Source: Mytilus galloprovincialis
Lineage: Eukaryota; Mollusca; Bivalvia; Mytilida; Mytilidae
Reading direction: 5' to 3'
NCBI RefSeq assembly: GCF_965363235.1
Contig: NC_134846.1
Location: forward strand, 90,576,571-90,640,570
Length of the DNA: 64,000 nt
The notes under the pieces were generated by a model. It had not been told where the DNA came from and ran no database searches. It saw only the letters and a program-made list of their open reading frames with translations. The position numbers and the translations under genes were made by a program. Each line of letters begins with the position of its first letter. Position 1 is the first letter of the stretch. This document shows positions 10,501-20,010 of the stretch, piece after piece.

Positions 10501-12315
10501 CTTATAATTATTAATTATCGTAAATCATACATGCACGTAAGAAATTTTTCAATACAAATAACACTTATGTTACCTATGGCCTTAGTTAAATTCGCGTTAC
10601 GTGTACATGCATTAAAGTAAACGATTTGAAATATTCTAAAACGATTATTTATGCATTAGAAAATTTAAAGAAAAAAATAACGGCATTAACTTTTGAAAAA
10701 AACGGTAGCAAAGTATCCAGGTTTAAAAATTCAATTTCTTTTAAACTGTGTAAAATTTGTAAATCACTCCTTAAAGATGTAATTCCATTTGGAAAAAGTA
10801 CAAAAGTACAAGCGAACAAATTTACGCAACACAGAAGAAAAACGACAGTCGGAGCAACACGAACTCAATCAAACACTGAAAACATTGCCAGTGGCACCTG
10901 TTATTTTAGTCCTTTAAAAGTTGAGATACGTAGATATTATGCATCAGTTCCAATAAAACAAGAGAAACAATAATGATATAAAACAAAACAAAACATTCAA
11001 TACACTCATTATAGATATCAGGATTGATATATTGTATCTGTGCCAGATGCACATTTCGTCTACAAAAGACTAATCAGTGACTCAAATCTAAAAAGTTAAA
11101 AAGGCCAAATAAAGTACGAAGTTGAAGAGCATTGAGTAGCAAACAGTCAAATTTAACACATTTCCATGAGGTCCGATACAGGTTTTAGTTTTCAGACTAC
11201 ATATTTATCGGACACATTTAAACACAAACAATTTATATATTTCAGTTGGCAAAGGTGTTAAGCTCCCACTACACGCAAGAATTCCAATTTTACCACCTGA
11301 CGAATGTCATCGTAGATACAATTCACTTCCTGATGGTCACATGGCCAAGTCTGCAGTCTCTATAGAATCATCTGTCATTTGTGCCACTGCAGACGGCGAC
11401 GGAAACGATTCATGTTGGGTGAGAAATGATAAATGTTAACAATACAATAAATAAACTCATAATAGATACCAGGATTAAAATTTTATATATACGCCATACG
11501 TGCGTTTCGTCTATAAAAGACTCATCAGTGACGCTCGAATCAAAAAAAGTTTATAAGGCCAAATAGAGTACGAAGTTGAAGAGCATTGAGGACCAAACAT
11601 TCCTAAACGTTTTAAAAAGACCTTACTTCACCAATTTCAATTTAAGAGAAACACAACTGTCAAGGCTATGATTGATTGATTAGCACAAAAAGGCTATATT
11701 GCGTCCAGAAAATGCTGTGGCTAGGATGGTTTAACACAACATGTGTTTGATGTTTTACATGTAATGTTTAGATTTGAGATGCACTTATATTTTTTTGATG
11801 AATTCATTACCTTTTCTAATTTAAACAAAAGATAGAAAAATACCCTCTTTTTAACCATGAACTCAATAGTAAACAATAACAATATGTTAGCAAATAAATA
11901 ATTAAGTGTCTCATGTTAGGCATACATCTTACCTGTTGTATATCAATAAGCACGTCTTCTTTTGGGTTGTTTATTACTCTACCTAATACCATTAATTATA
12001 ACGGTCATATATTCATATGTAAACATATTTTTGATTTTTAATGTACTGATAATGTATGTTAGAAATATCAATTAAAATTGTTCTTTTTTTAAGGGGGATT
12101 CAGGAGGACCGTTAGTCTGTAGGTCGGGAGACCAATGGGTACAAGTTGGTATTGTATCATTTGGATATGACTGTGGTAATTCTCAGTATCCAGGTATCTA
12201 CACAAAGATACATCATTATATCGACTGGATAACAATGACTATTCGTGATCACTCGGACACTAACGTCTCATACATGTGGCTGAATCGTAACAGAACTATG
12301 CCTTCAATTTTCTGA
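3704..12315 (+). CDS. discoidin (F5/8C) x2 - trypsin-like serine protease, 5' incomplete, ten exons
   Basis: Probable secreted mosaic S1A serine protease. Exons read from splice signals: 3704-3844, 4379-4517, 4967-5169, 6163-6301, 7016-7033, 7827-8043, 8824-8963, 9541-9693, 11246-11418, 12094-12315. All junctions keep phase, and the total of 1545 nt gives 514 residues plus TGA. Order: F5/8C domain, second shorter F5/8C, an 18-nt microexon, then a protease domain with activation site RQKR/VIGG and all three catalytic residues. Exons coding the signal peptide and the N-terminal half of domain 1 are not found in 1-3703, so the true start lies outside or was missed. Discoidin modules bind carbohydrate or phospholipid surfaces, so surface-targeted proteolysis is plausible (inference). 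Introns hold many mussel repeats. Confidence 0.88.
4967..6301 (+). CDS. exons 3-4: second, N-terminally short F5/8C domain
   Basis: Exon 4967-5169 runs from the linker VARKCAEPLHPLW to ...GYIISYSRTCTDYKLIAENGRPK. Exon 6163-6301 continues IFHSFYGHEIVVDL...PIRAMCLRISAG...FHVYLSGC. Exon 4 is exactly 139 nt, the length and phase (0 in, 1 out) of exon 2, and both begin with ATATTCC, so the two domains share exon structure by duplication. Domain 2 has only about 20 residues before the strand matching SGLSIQGD, so its N-terminal part is shortened. The intron between the exons is almost wholly an array of copies of exon 4's start. Confidence 0.8.
5249..6215 (+). repeat. degenerate tandem array derived from exon 4 acceptor plus first ~55 coding nt
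   Basis: About twelve units begin near 5249, 5336, 5410, 5491, 5583, 5666, 5748, 5831, 5915, 5996, 6077 and 6147, with spacing mostly 70-90 bp. Each has an intron-like part (gtacttccggttttag) followed by a relic of the exon 4 start (atattccattcattttatgg, then a catgagattgtagtagatctcc-like stretch and a catcctgt-like end). The last unit is the true acceptor and start of exon 4. Divergence is highest in the middle and 5' units. Unit length varies and is often not a multiple of three, so the units are not usable as in-frame repeats. Confidence 0.8.
6530..6700 (+). repeat. dispersed mussel repeat, 'ataaactgacaacgccat' family
   Basis: Contains tcgaaaataaactgacaacg, ...gtacacatgacac... and ...cacgaacccc. 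The same blocks occur at 15541-15690, partly at 30685-30725, and reversed at 49960-50100. It lies in intron 4 of the protease gene. No coding capacity; class unknown. Confidence 0.7.
6745..6835 (-). repeat. dispersed mussel repeat, 'gacgaaac...catcagtgacgctc' family
   Basis: The reverse complement matches the block seen at 11010-11160, 11460-11610, 18790-19560 and 53555-53720: caggatt..., a grcgtttcgtcta stretch, then agactcatcagtgac. Only part of the unit is present. Confidence 0.65.
7016..7033 (+). CDS. 18-nt microexon of the protease gene
   Basis: It sits between acceptor tttttcag (ends 7015) and donor gtaagt (starts 7034). It enters in phase 1 and leaves in phase 1, adding six residues (RIFNRD plus the first base of E). 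With it, the end of discoidin domain 2 (...LSGC) joins the EPLDRCG propeptide region in frame. Without it the frame is also kept, so it could be a cassette exon. Confidence 0.6.
7827..12315 (+). CDS. exons 6-10: S1A trypsin-like catalytic domain
   Basis: Exon 7827-8043 carries the activation site RQKR/VIGG and the His motif LSAAHC. 8824-8963 is the loop and WQVVVGEHS strand. 9541-9693 holds the Asp motif QDIALLKL. 11246-11418 ends ...DGNDSCW and 12094-12315 starts GDSGGPLVC, so the active-site Ser exon begins right at Gly193. Asp six residues before the Ser (DSCWGDS) predicts cleavage after Arg/Lys. Trp replaces the usual Gln at 192. After the terminal helix (IDWITMTI) a ~25-residue tail follows and ends MPSIF-stop. 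The catalytic triad is complete, so an active enzyme is likely. Confidence 0.9.
9965..10135 (+). repeat. dispersed mussel repeat, 'ggcaacagtagtataccgctg' family
   Basis: Blocks ggcaacagtagtataccgct, cgaggaaaacacatc and aacaacgaaacaacaaaaa are shared with 17615-17765, 35615-35780 and 38278-38420. Short reverse pieces occur near 9150 and 27110. Located in intron 8 of the protease gene. Non-coding. Confidence 0.7.
11010..11160 (+). repeat. dispersed mussel repeat, 'catcagtgac...gaagagcattgag' family (copy 1)
   Basis: Shares atatcaggattgat, cgtctacaaaagactaatca and acgaagttgaagagcattga with the copy at 11460-11610 and others in the window. It lies just before exon 9 of the protease gene. Confidence 0.75.
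11460..11610 (+). repeat. dispersed mussel repeat, same family (copy 2)
   Basis: Contains gtgcgtttcgtctataaaag, actcatcagtgacgctcgaa and gaagttgaagagcattgagg. It begins 40 bp after the exon 9 donor. Two copies in the same orientation thus bracket exon 9. Confidence 0.75.
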
Positions 12316-15120
12316 TTATGACTTCAGGTTTAGTTTGTTTATAGTTTGTATTATTTATTGCCTATTTGAAATATATTTACTTTAACAACAAATTATGTAA
12401 CGTCAATACGGGTTATATTTCATGTCTACTTCCATCACTGTTAAAAACCGTTATACCAAAGATTAACATAATTTATATTGCTTTGATGTTTTCATTTGTT
12501 GAAATAGATGCCGACTTTAATTCTTTTTTCACATGCTTATATTTTATTTCTCCTGTGTCTGATATAACAGGGGAAACAAATTTACCTATACTTTGATCAG
12601 TAGACATCAAGGATCATCTACATTTTAATTGACATTTTCTTTCAGTTGTGTGGTATATTGACTCAAGTTTGTTAGTTTCTGTTTTTTCTTGTTTTCAATA
12701 TTAGTTATTAATATAGTTTTTGATAATACATCAGATTTTGTTTAACTTTAATCAAAAAAATAAATGTTTGATTGATCTTCTATCTTTTTATATATTTACA
12801 TTTAAGATCATAAAGATAAAAACAACAATATCTCATCAATTTTTGTCAAATTATTTCTCAATTCCTTATATTTTGACCCTTGTCACATAATATAAAATAT
12901 TAAATATTTAAATTTTGTGAATAAAATTAAAACACTTTATCATCATCAAGACAACCAGGAAACATATCTGATCGAGATCACACCATAAATGTTTAATATT
13001 GATTCTTATACATATATGATTACATAGCAAGTTCACTGTGGTTATGTAAAATGGAAAATTAAGACTATTTTAAATTCACAAAAAAAAATCCCCGAATTAT
13101 TTTGAGTGTTCAAACATAACTTTCTTTGTACCATGAGTAAAATAAAATTTCAAATTTTCTGACTTATAAAATGACTTGTAAAAAGTAACAAAAATACTGA
13201 ACTCCAAGGATACGTTACCAAGTCAGGAATACGTCGTGTGATGTGTTTGGGAATTTGAATTTGTCATTTGAAAAGGGTCTTTCCGATTACAATTTTCCTT
13301 TGATTTCATTATTTTTGTCATTTTAATTTTTGCAAGTCACCGTTAACAAGTAATTTTCTACAACGTTGCCTTACAAATCATAATTTCATGTGCAGAACGT
13401 GTAAGCAAATCTTTATATTTGAAATAATCTTAAAAACATCATTTAGTACTACCTATTAATTCGATATCAACACTATTAAACTGTTAGATTTAAAAGAAAC
13501 AGGTGATTGTAATATTTTTAAAAATGATTATTTTTGTTACAAAACACGTACAAGTGATCAACAACTATTCGATAAGCAACCCAGCTGCAAAGGGTAGATA
13601 TTTTTGTTAGTCAAGTCAATTTATTGGTTAGTTATTAATTTCTGTTGCCGTTAAAACGCCTTCGTGTTTTCTTACCAACTTCAAATTTGAACCTCGAATA
13701 ACTCTTACCAAGACCGTGTATCTAATGGGTACCATTTATGATCACATAATGAAAGCAAGCATTGTATAGAGGTTATTCATGAAATTTTATCATTCATGTT
13801 TTGATGTATTTTTTTATTTGAATTGCACATCTTTGGTGGTATATATGCATAATTTGTTTACAATATTTTTAGACCATGATATGTTGTCTGATAACCGATA
13901 TTGTTGGAAACTTTATGATGTCCTATTCATGTCGTCCCGTTATGTGTGTCGTTGTTGTTGCTTTCTCGTTATTCCTAAGAAGCCATCAATTGATTTAAAC
14001 AATAAAAGCTTTATCTGGTTATCCAGAACCTTGCTCGTTCTTATAACTACGTTGCAATGCAAAAAACTGAAAAGGGTATAAGTAAGAATTATTAACATAC
14101 TTAGAGATAGATAACATGATTGAAAGTTTGTAAGCAAGATGTGCGTTTCAAAGAACGAATCATTATGAACGCTTGAATAAAAGTAGGTAAAACATTTTAT
14201 AATACTATTTAACCTTAATTGAGTTTTGTCCCTTTATTTCTGTTTCTTATAAATATGTTGCAGGTAAAATTGCTATTTCATTCTTGATATTGTAAGTGTT
14301 GTTGGTTTTAAAAATTCTTCAGCTCAGCTAGAAATGTATTTCATTGAGACAAACTAATAACGAAAAATCGACAATCTGCGTCCAGATTTGTGGAAATAGT
14401 TAATAAATTGTATTCTCATAAATCAATTATTCTTATAGATTTATTATTACGTTTTTGACAAGGGGGCGACGTTGATGATATGTTTATGTATATTATATTT
14501 CTCCAAATGTTTTAATGAAAAAAATACGGTAGCAATTGTCTAATAAACAGCTGGTGTATTGATTAACCTTTCCTAATGAATGACCTTCAAGATTTACGTA
14601 TGATGTAACTTTTCAAAATATCAACGGTTTTCCGGCCGCCATTTTCATTTGGTTGACCGTAGTGTAACAGTGTAATATCTGTGTCAATGATGACATTTGA
14701 AATGTTCAAATTGTCGTTGCAAAAAAGAAATCTAGTTCTGTCTTCTCCAAGTGAGTCATAATCAAATTATGTTTCAATGAATATGTGTATGCTTAGAGCA
14801 ATACAACGGATGCTAATGTGAAGCAATTTCTGCCTACCCTTTCGATGCAATGATATCACCATCTGATTTATGGTGGAGTTGTTATGTTGTTTTTTTTTTT
14901 CAATATAGTAATTTTGTGGATTAGTGTTACTGATCTTTTGCACATTGTCCAGTGTTTTGATCGATTGCTTGCTGGAACATTTCATGCGTGTTCATGACCA
15001 GTGTAGTGTTTTTTAGAGCTTTGTTAGTCTTAATACTTTTGACCATGGTCTTCTTGTTTCTTTATCAACTACTGTCGCCACCCTTTAAAGAATAGAGAGA
15101 TTGTGTTTACAACAACATAA
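12316..15120. other. intergenic DNA downstream of the protease gene
   Basis: No coding exon recognised. AT-rich 3' flank; an aataaaa hexamer-like site occurs around 12920, but no cleavage site can be called. 13185-13340 matches the dispersed 'ccaagtcaggaata' repeat family. A short block near 14518-14575 (gcggtagcaattgtctaata-like) recurs at 16408-16455. ORFs up to 100 codons here have no recognisable domain. Confidence 0.5.
13185..13340 (+). repeat. dispersed mussel repeat, 'accaagtcaggaata' family
   Basis: Shares ccaagtcaggaata, an atttg-ccatttga stretch and the closing tttttgtcattttaattttt with copies at 35975-36110 and 56165-56300, and a reversed one at 36925-37045. Non-coding; class unknown. 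Confidence 0.65.
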
Positions 15121-15855
15121 CTTGAGTGTGTAGGTAAAGATAATATTGTTGGCTAACTTTCTTGTTAGTTGAGCCATGAAATCATTATTAGCTCATGTAC
15201 CACCTTTGTATGGGTGGAGTCAATAGTTACACCTTTGTGTGGATGGAGTCAATAGTTACTCACGAAACCAGTTAAAAGAAGAAAAAAACAATACATTCAT
15301 ATTGTGAAACCAGTTTTACAAGTTGGTTCAAAATATATTTTTAGGTTAAAGATGTGTTTCATTTGTCAATTCCATTTCAATCAATTAATTCTGTTCATTC
15401 ACAAGTATATTGTTTACACGTGTAATTCTATATAGCATTAGACTTAATGGATAAAAACACAACTGTTCATAACCTTGTTATATATGTTTGTTTATGTAAT
15501 ATTTTACATATATATTGAAAACATATCTCTAAACTAGTGTAATAAAAGAGGGACGAAAGATACCAGAGGGACAATCAAACTCGTAAATCGAAAATAAACT
15601 GACAACGCCATGGCAAAAAAATGAAACAGACAAACAATAGTACACATGACACTACATATAAAACTAAAGAATAAGCAACACGAACCCCAAGAATATTAAT
15701 GTGTTTGCCCTGTTTTTTCTTTTGATTGTGTTTTTACTTAACTTATATATAGATTGACGCTGTCCAAGGGAAGGTGGTACCTTAATCAATAATAATTTCA
15801 TGGTTCAGATAGCAAGGAAGCTTACCAAGATAAATCCTTTACCTACACACTCGAA
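15121..15855. mobile_element. foldback / long inverted-repeat element, ~735 bp
   Basis: The first ~87 bp (cttgagtgtgtaggtaaaga ... agctcatgtaccaccttt) aligns to the reverse complement of 15770-15855, with shared blocks tgtgtaggtaaag, gagccatgaaat and gtaccacctt. The interior contains a copy of the 'aaactgacaacgccat' repeat (15541-15690) and no transposase. Target duplication not resolved. Confidence 0.65.
15541..15690 (+). repeat. dispersed mussel repeat, 'ataaactgacaacgccat' family
   Basis: Starts aaaagagggacgaaagatac and runs through tcgaaaataaactgacaacg to cacgaacccc. Same family as 6530-6700, but with a longer 5' part. It is inserted inside the foldback element. Confidence 0.75.
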
Positions 15856-16824
15856 TTATTTTGCTGTAATTGTAAATATAGTTTGCAATAAAAGGTCGGT
15901 TTTGTTTATAAAAATCAAAGAGAAGGTTTATACTAGTATTTGTATTCACATTTTTAAACACATTCCTTCTATCTAGAATATAAATTGCACGATAATTATT
16001 AGTTTATTTTCTTGTATCTCATTGGATTCATTTGGAATATATGCAGCCGTTATTGGAATCTCCTTTAAAGTTTACTTTTCTTTTACGCATATAATATAAT
16101 TATCCTAAGTTATTTACTACTGTTTGTCATCATATTTCCTTGACAACTTTATTGACTTCAACGAATCACTTCAATGGAAATTATTTCTGATATGACAAAA
16201 ACATCTGAAATTGTTTTTTTCTAGGGTAAATCATTGAAAAATAGCTTTGAATTTAAATTGTTTCCTGGAATTATTACCGGATGCAGATTCATGCTAATTT
16301 TTTTTTTTTAATTGAGACATATATGAGGAAACCAGACAAGAAATAATGTGTATAATAGATACATACAATGGTGTAAATTAAATTTTTGGAATAGTTTAAA
16401 TGAAATAGAATGCGGTAGCAATTGTCTAATATACATCTGATGTATTAATTAACATTTATCAACAGTTTGTTTTACATCAAATGCGCAGTAGATCTTGGTG
16501 TCATAATATTATCATCCATTTTAAACTGTATATGATGAAAAAAAAAGTAAAATCACAAAAATACTGAACTAAAGAGCATAATATTGAGTTATTGGTTAGT
16601 CACTGATAACCAGGGATATGTTCCGTTTGGGGTAGAATGTTACCTCCATTTGAGGCAGAGAGGGATTTAAAGACCACAAATCCGGGATACAAACTAAAAT
16701 CGAAGGAAACACATTAATTATAACGAAAATGACTTTAACTATGTATTGTACAGTTTTCTAAAAGCTATTCAGATCTAAATGACCGTTTCAGATTAAAATT
16801 AGTTTATATGTATAAAAAAGAAGA

Positions 16825-16960
16825 TGTGGTATGATTGCCAATGAGACAACTATCCACAAGAGACTAAAATGACACAGACATTAACAACTATAGGTCACCG
16901 TACGGCCTTCAACAATGAGCAAAGCCCATACCGCATAGTCAGCTATAAAAGGCCTATATG
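16825..16960 (+). repeat. dispersed mussel repeat, 'tgattgccaatgagacaact' family
   Basis: Blocks tgattgccaatgagacaact, taggtcaccgtacggccttc and aatgagcaaagcccatacc. Shorter pieces lie at 6890-6945 and 58905-58955, and a reversed piece at 18565-18670 (gccgtacggtaacatatagt). Non-coding. Confidence 0.7.
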
Positions 16961-17039
16961 TGTAGTTATTTGTACTTGTGACTTAAATACGCATGACTGT
17001 TAGTTTCCATTAGTCCTTAATATAGACTTAGTAGAGTTC

Positions 17040-17185
17040 ATAATGTTCATGGATTTAGGAATTTTGGTCCTCAGAGCTCTTCAGCTTCATGATTTATTTG
17101 GCGTTCGAGCGTCACTGGTGAGTTTTTTGTATATGAAACGCGCGTCTAGTGCAAATACACAATTTCAACCCTGGGTAATAAGTTC
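17040..17185 (-). repeat. dispersed mussel repeat, 'catcagtgacgctc' family, reversed
   Basis: The reverse complement contains gcgcgtttcatatacaaaa, actcaccagtgacgctcgaa and gaagagctctgaggaccaaa-like blocks found at 11460-11610. Non-coding, although an ORF of 67 codons crosses it. Confidence 0.65.
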
Positions 17186-17614
17186 ATTAACAACCAATTG
17201 GTCGATGACATTTCTGGTTGAGTTTTTATTACCTGAGCGTATTTGAATGCCAAGGTTACATAAACACATGAAAATATTTCAGCAGCTATATCGGCAACAC
17301 AAAAACTTTAAGAATATATAAATCTACTTAATGCAACTGCCTCTGGTTAAGTAAGAACTGTAGTTACTTAGTAATGATTTGATGATTGGACAACTATGAT
17401 TGATAAATCTAAATTTTACAAGAGCGCAACACAATGTCATCTGCTGACCATGATTAATATTATGATAAAATATTTAAAATAAGTTTTTCTACAAGTATCA
17501 AATACCCTTACCATTGTCAATGATCCACGACAACAAGGTCCAGTTTAGATAAGCCCAGCTAGACACCTTACACCATAGACTCAATATAGTTTATCGTTTG
17601 CTTATTGTTCCCAC

Positions 17615-17765
17615 GTAATAGACCAAATGAAGGCAACAATAGTATACCGATGTTTAATGGTCATAAATTGATTAAGCCAAATCAAATGCGATCAACAAAA
17701 CTAAAGTCGTGGAAAACACAGAAACACTGAACTACAACTAAAGAAACATAAAAAAACATAAGAAC
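17615..17765 (+). repeat. dispersed mussel repeat, 'ggcaacaatagtataccg' family
   Basis: Diverged copy of the block at 9965-10135 (ggcaacaatagtataccga, gtggaaaacacagaaac, aaaaaaacataagaac). Non-coding. Confidence 0.55.
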
Positions 17766-18781
17766 AAACTGTAAATAAGAACTGTACTTACTTGGTACAG
17801 GACAGTGGTTGATGTAACCTATTTTTATGGCTAGCCAAACCTATCGATACCTCAAAAATGACACTACGGAACAGGAATACAGTACAAACAAACACATGAA
17901 CACTAAGCACAGAGAAAACATAAATAAATGATATAATGATACATTATAACATGTAACCACAGAATAACCTCGGACACCTCAAACCACGACACTAAGGTTA
18001 TATTAGGACCAACGAGTACATGGTAGATATATATGTATACCGTCATTCTGAGAACCAAATATAGTTGACCTATTGTGTATATTATCTATGAACCAGACTA
18101 AAACAGGAAAACTAAAAGTTGACCAATAAATCAGCATTAAATGAGGTCAAGGTTAGGTTAACCGAGTCAGACAGACATTAACACCTTAATCATAACATAC
18201 ATCCAAGGAAGTTGAGCTATTTCCGTACCTGAGATGAGTATCAAACTACGGAGAATTTAGAATAAAACTGGACATACAATGTAGCAGTTTAAGAATACAT
18301 CAACGGTAAAAAAAGACAGGCAATAATCAATATGTTATTTGTTTATCTGCGTTGATTTAAAATATGAACATATCTAAGACATCATATCGAGTTCGAAATC
18401 TTGCATGTACTCATCAATGTGCAAAGCAGGTTAAATTTTGTCCCATATATGAATTCGTGTTCCTCCTGATGATTCTTTAAGCCAGCTGTAATATTAAGTG
18501 TAATATTAATTTCCGCAACTTATAAGAACTATTGTAATCTATTGGGACCCTAATAGCAGTTCGGTGTGAGTTTTAATCATTACCAAAGGGCCGTACGGTA
18601 ACATATAGTTGTTGATTTCTATGTCAATTGATCTGTAGAAGGGAGTTGTCTCATTGGAAATTAAATAACATCTTCTTTTTTTCTATCTATAAATGTCTTA
18701 TATGTTGACGGATTTTCTACATAGCGGCACATGTCAAATAGAATTCATCACTCTTAAGGTAGATACGGTGTCTTCATGTGT

Positions 18782-19565
18782 AAAAGTTATCAAAGGTACC
18801 AGGATTATAATTTAGTACGCCAGACGCGCGTATTGTCTACATAAGACTCATCAGTGACGCTCATATCAAAATATTTATAAAGCCAAACAAGTAAAAAGAT
18901 TAAGAGCATTGAGGATACAAAATTCCAAAAAAGTTGTGCCAAATACAGCTAAGGTAATCTATGCCTGGGATAAGAAAATCCTTAGTGTTTCGAAAAATTC
19001 AAAGTTTTGTAAACAGGAAATTTAGAAAAATGACCACATTATTGATATTCATGTCAACACCGGAGTGTTGACTACTGGGCTGGTGATACCCTCGGGGACG
19101 AAACTTCCACCAGCAGTGGCATCGACCCAGTGGTGTAAAAGTTATCAAAGGTACCAGGATTATAATTTAGTACACCAGACTCGCGTTTCGTCTAAATAAG
19201 ACTCATCAGTGACGCTCATATCAAAATATTTATAAAGCCAAACAAGTAAAAAGTTGAAGAGCATTGAGGATACATAATTCCAAAAAGTTGTGCAAAATAC
19301 GGCTAAGGTAATTTATGCCTGGGATAAGAAAATCCTTAGTGTTTTGAAAAATTCAAAGTTTTGTAAACAGGAAATTTAGAAAAAATTACCACACTACTGA
19401 TATTCATGTCAACACCGAAGTGTTGACTACTGGGCTGTCGATACCCTCGGGGACGAAACGTCCACCAGCAGTGGCATCGACCTAGTGGTGTAATAGTTAT
19501 CAAAGGTACCAGGATTATAATTAAGTACGCCAGACGCGCGTTCCGTCGAATTCTCATTATGATAT
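18782..19565. repeat. tandem duplication of a ~356-bp unit, ~2.2 copies
   Basis: gttatcaaaggtaccaggat starts near 18787, 19140 and 19497. Units contain the 'actcatcagtgacgctcat' repeat, then a second motif ending ggcatcgacccagtggtgta. Copies differ at few positions (for example cgacccagtgg/cgacctagtgg), so the duplication is fairly recent. The end of the unit (gataccctcggggacgaaac, ccaccagcagtggcatcga) also occurs at 53860-53900. Confidence 0.85.
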
Positions 19566-20010
19566 AGAAAATTTCATGTTTTATCATATTTATGGTTGTC
19601 TTTTACAAAAAACCGAATTCTTTTGTTTGATTCAACTTTTTCCAACTTTGCCGAATAAGGGCAGATAATTCAGATAGTGTTACTTTTACAATAGAATGTG
19701 TTAGGGATTTACCCATTAATTATGTAGCAAGAAAACGAGTCCGGTGTCCCCGTTTTTTCTTTTACGTATCTGAAAGCATAATATTGGAGCTATCTTCTCA
19801 TATTTTATCTCAAAATTCTATGGTGTAGTTTTCGTTTTATGGCGGAAAATTGGGTTTTCTATGCATAATTTATACAAAATCTGACAATTTTGCACAACCT
19901 GTATTTATTAATGTTTTTAAACAAGCAGGGTATAAACAACATTTTGGCAAATCATTAAAAAAATTCTATGGATTATAATTTAGACATCCCATCTACCTTA
20001 AGATTATTTT

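Larger units (their letters stand above)
15856..18779. other. gene-free stretch carrying several dispersed repeats
   Basis: Contents: 16265-16370 shares a gaaattattaccggatgca-like block with 23970-24060; 16825-16960 and 18565-18670 (reversed) belong to the 'gattgccaatgagacaac' family; 17040-17185 is a reversed 'catcagtgacgctc' repeat; 17615-17765 is a 'ggcaacaatagtataccg' repeat. No exon with splice signals and a recognisable domain was found. Confidence 0.55.

Noticed and set aside
10626..10973. 115-codon Lys-rich ORF in intron 8 of the protease gene
   Set aside because: No domain, no promoter or splice context, composition like the surrounding intron. Not supported as a gene.
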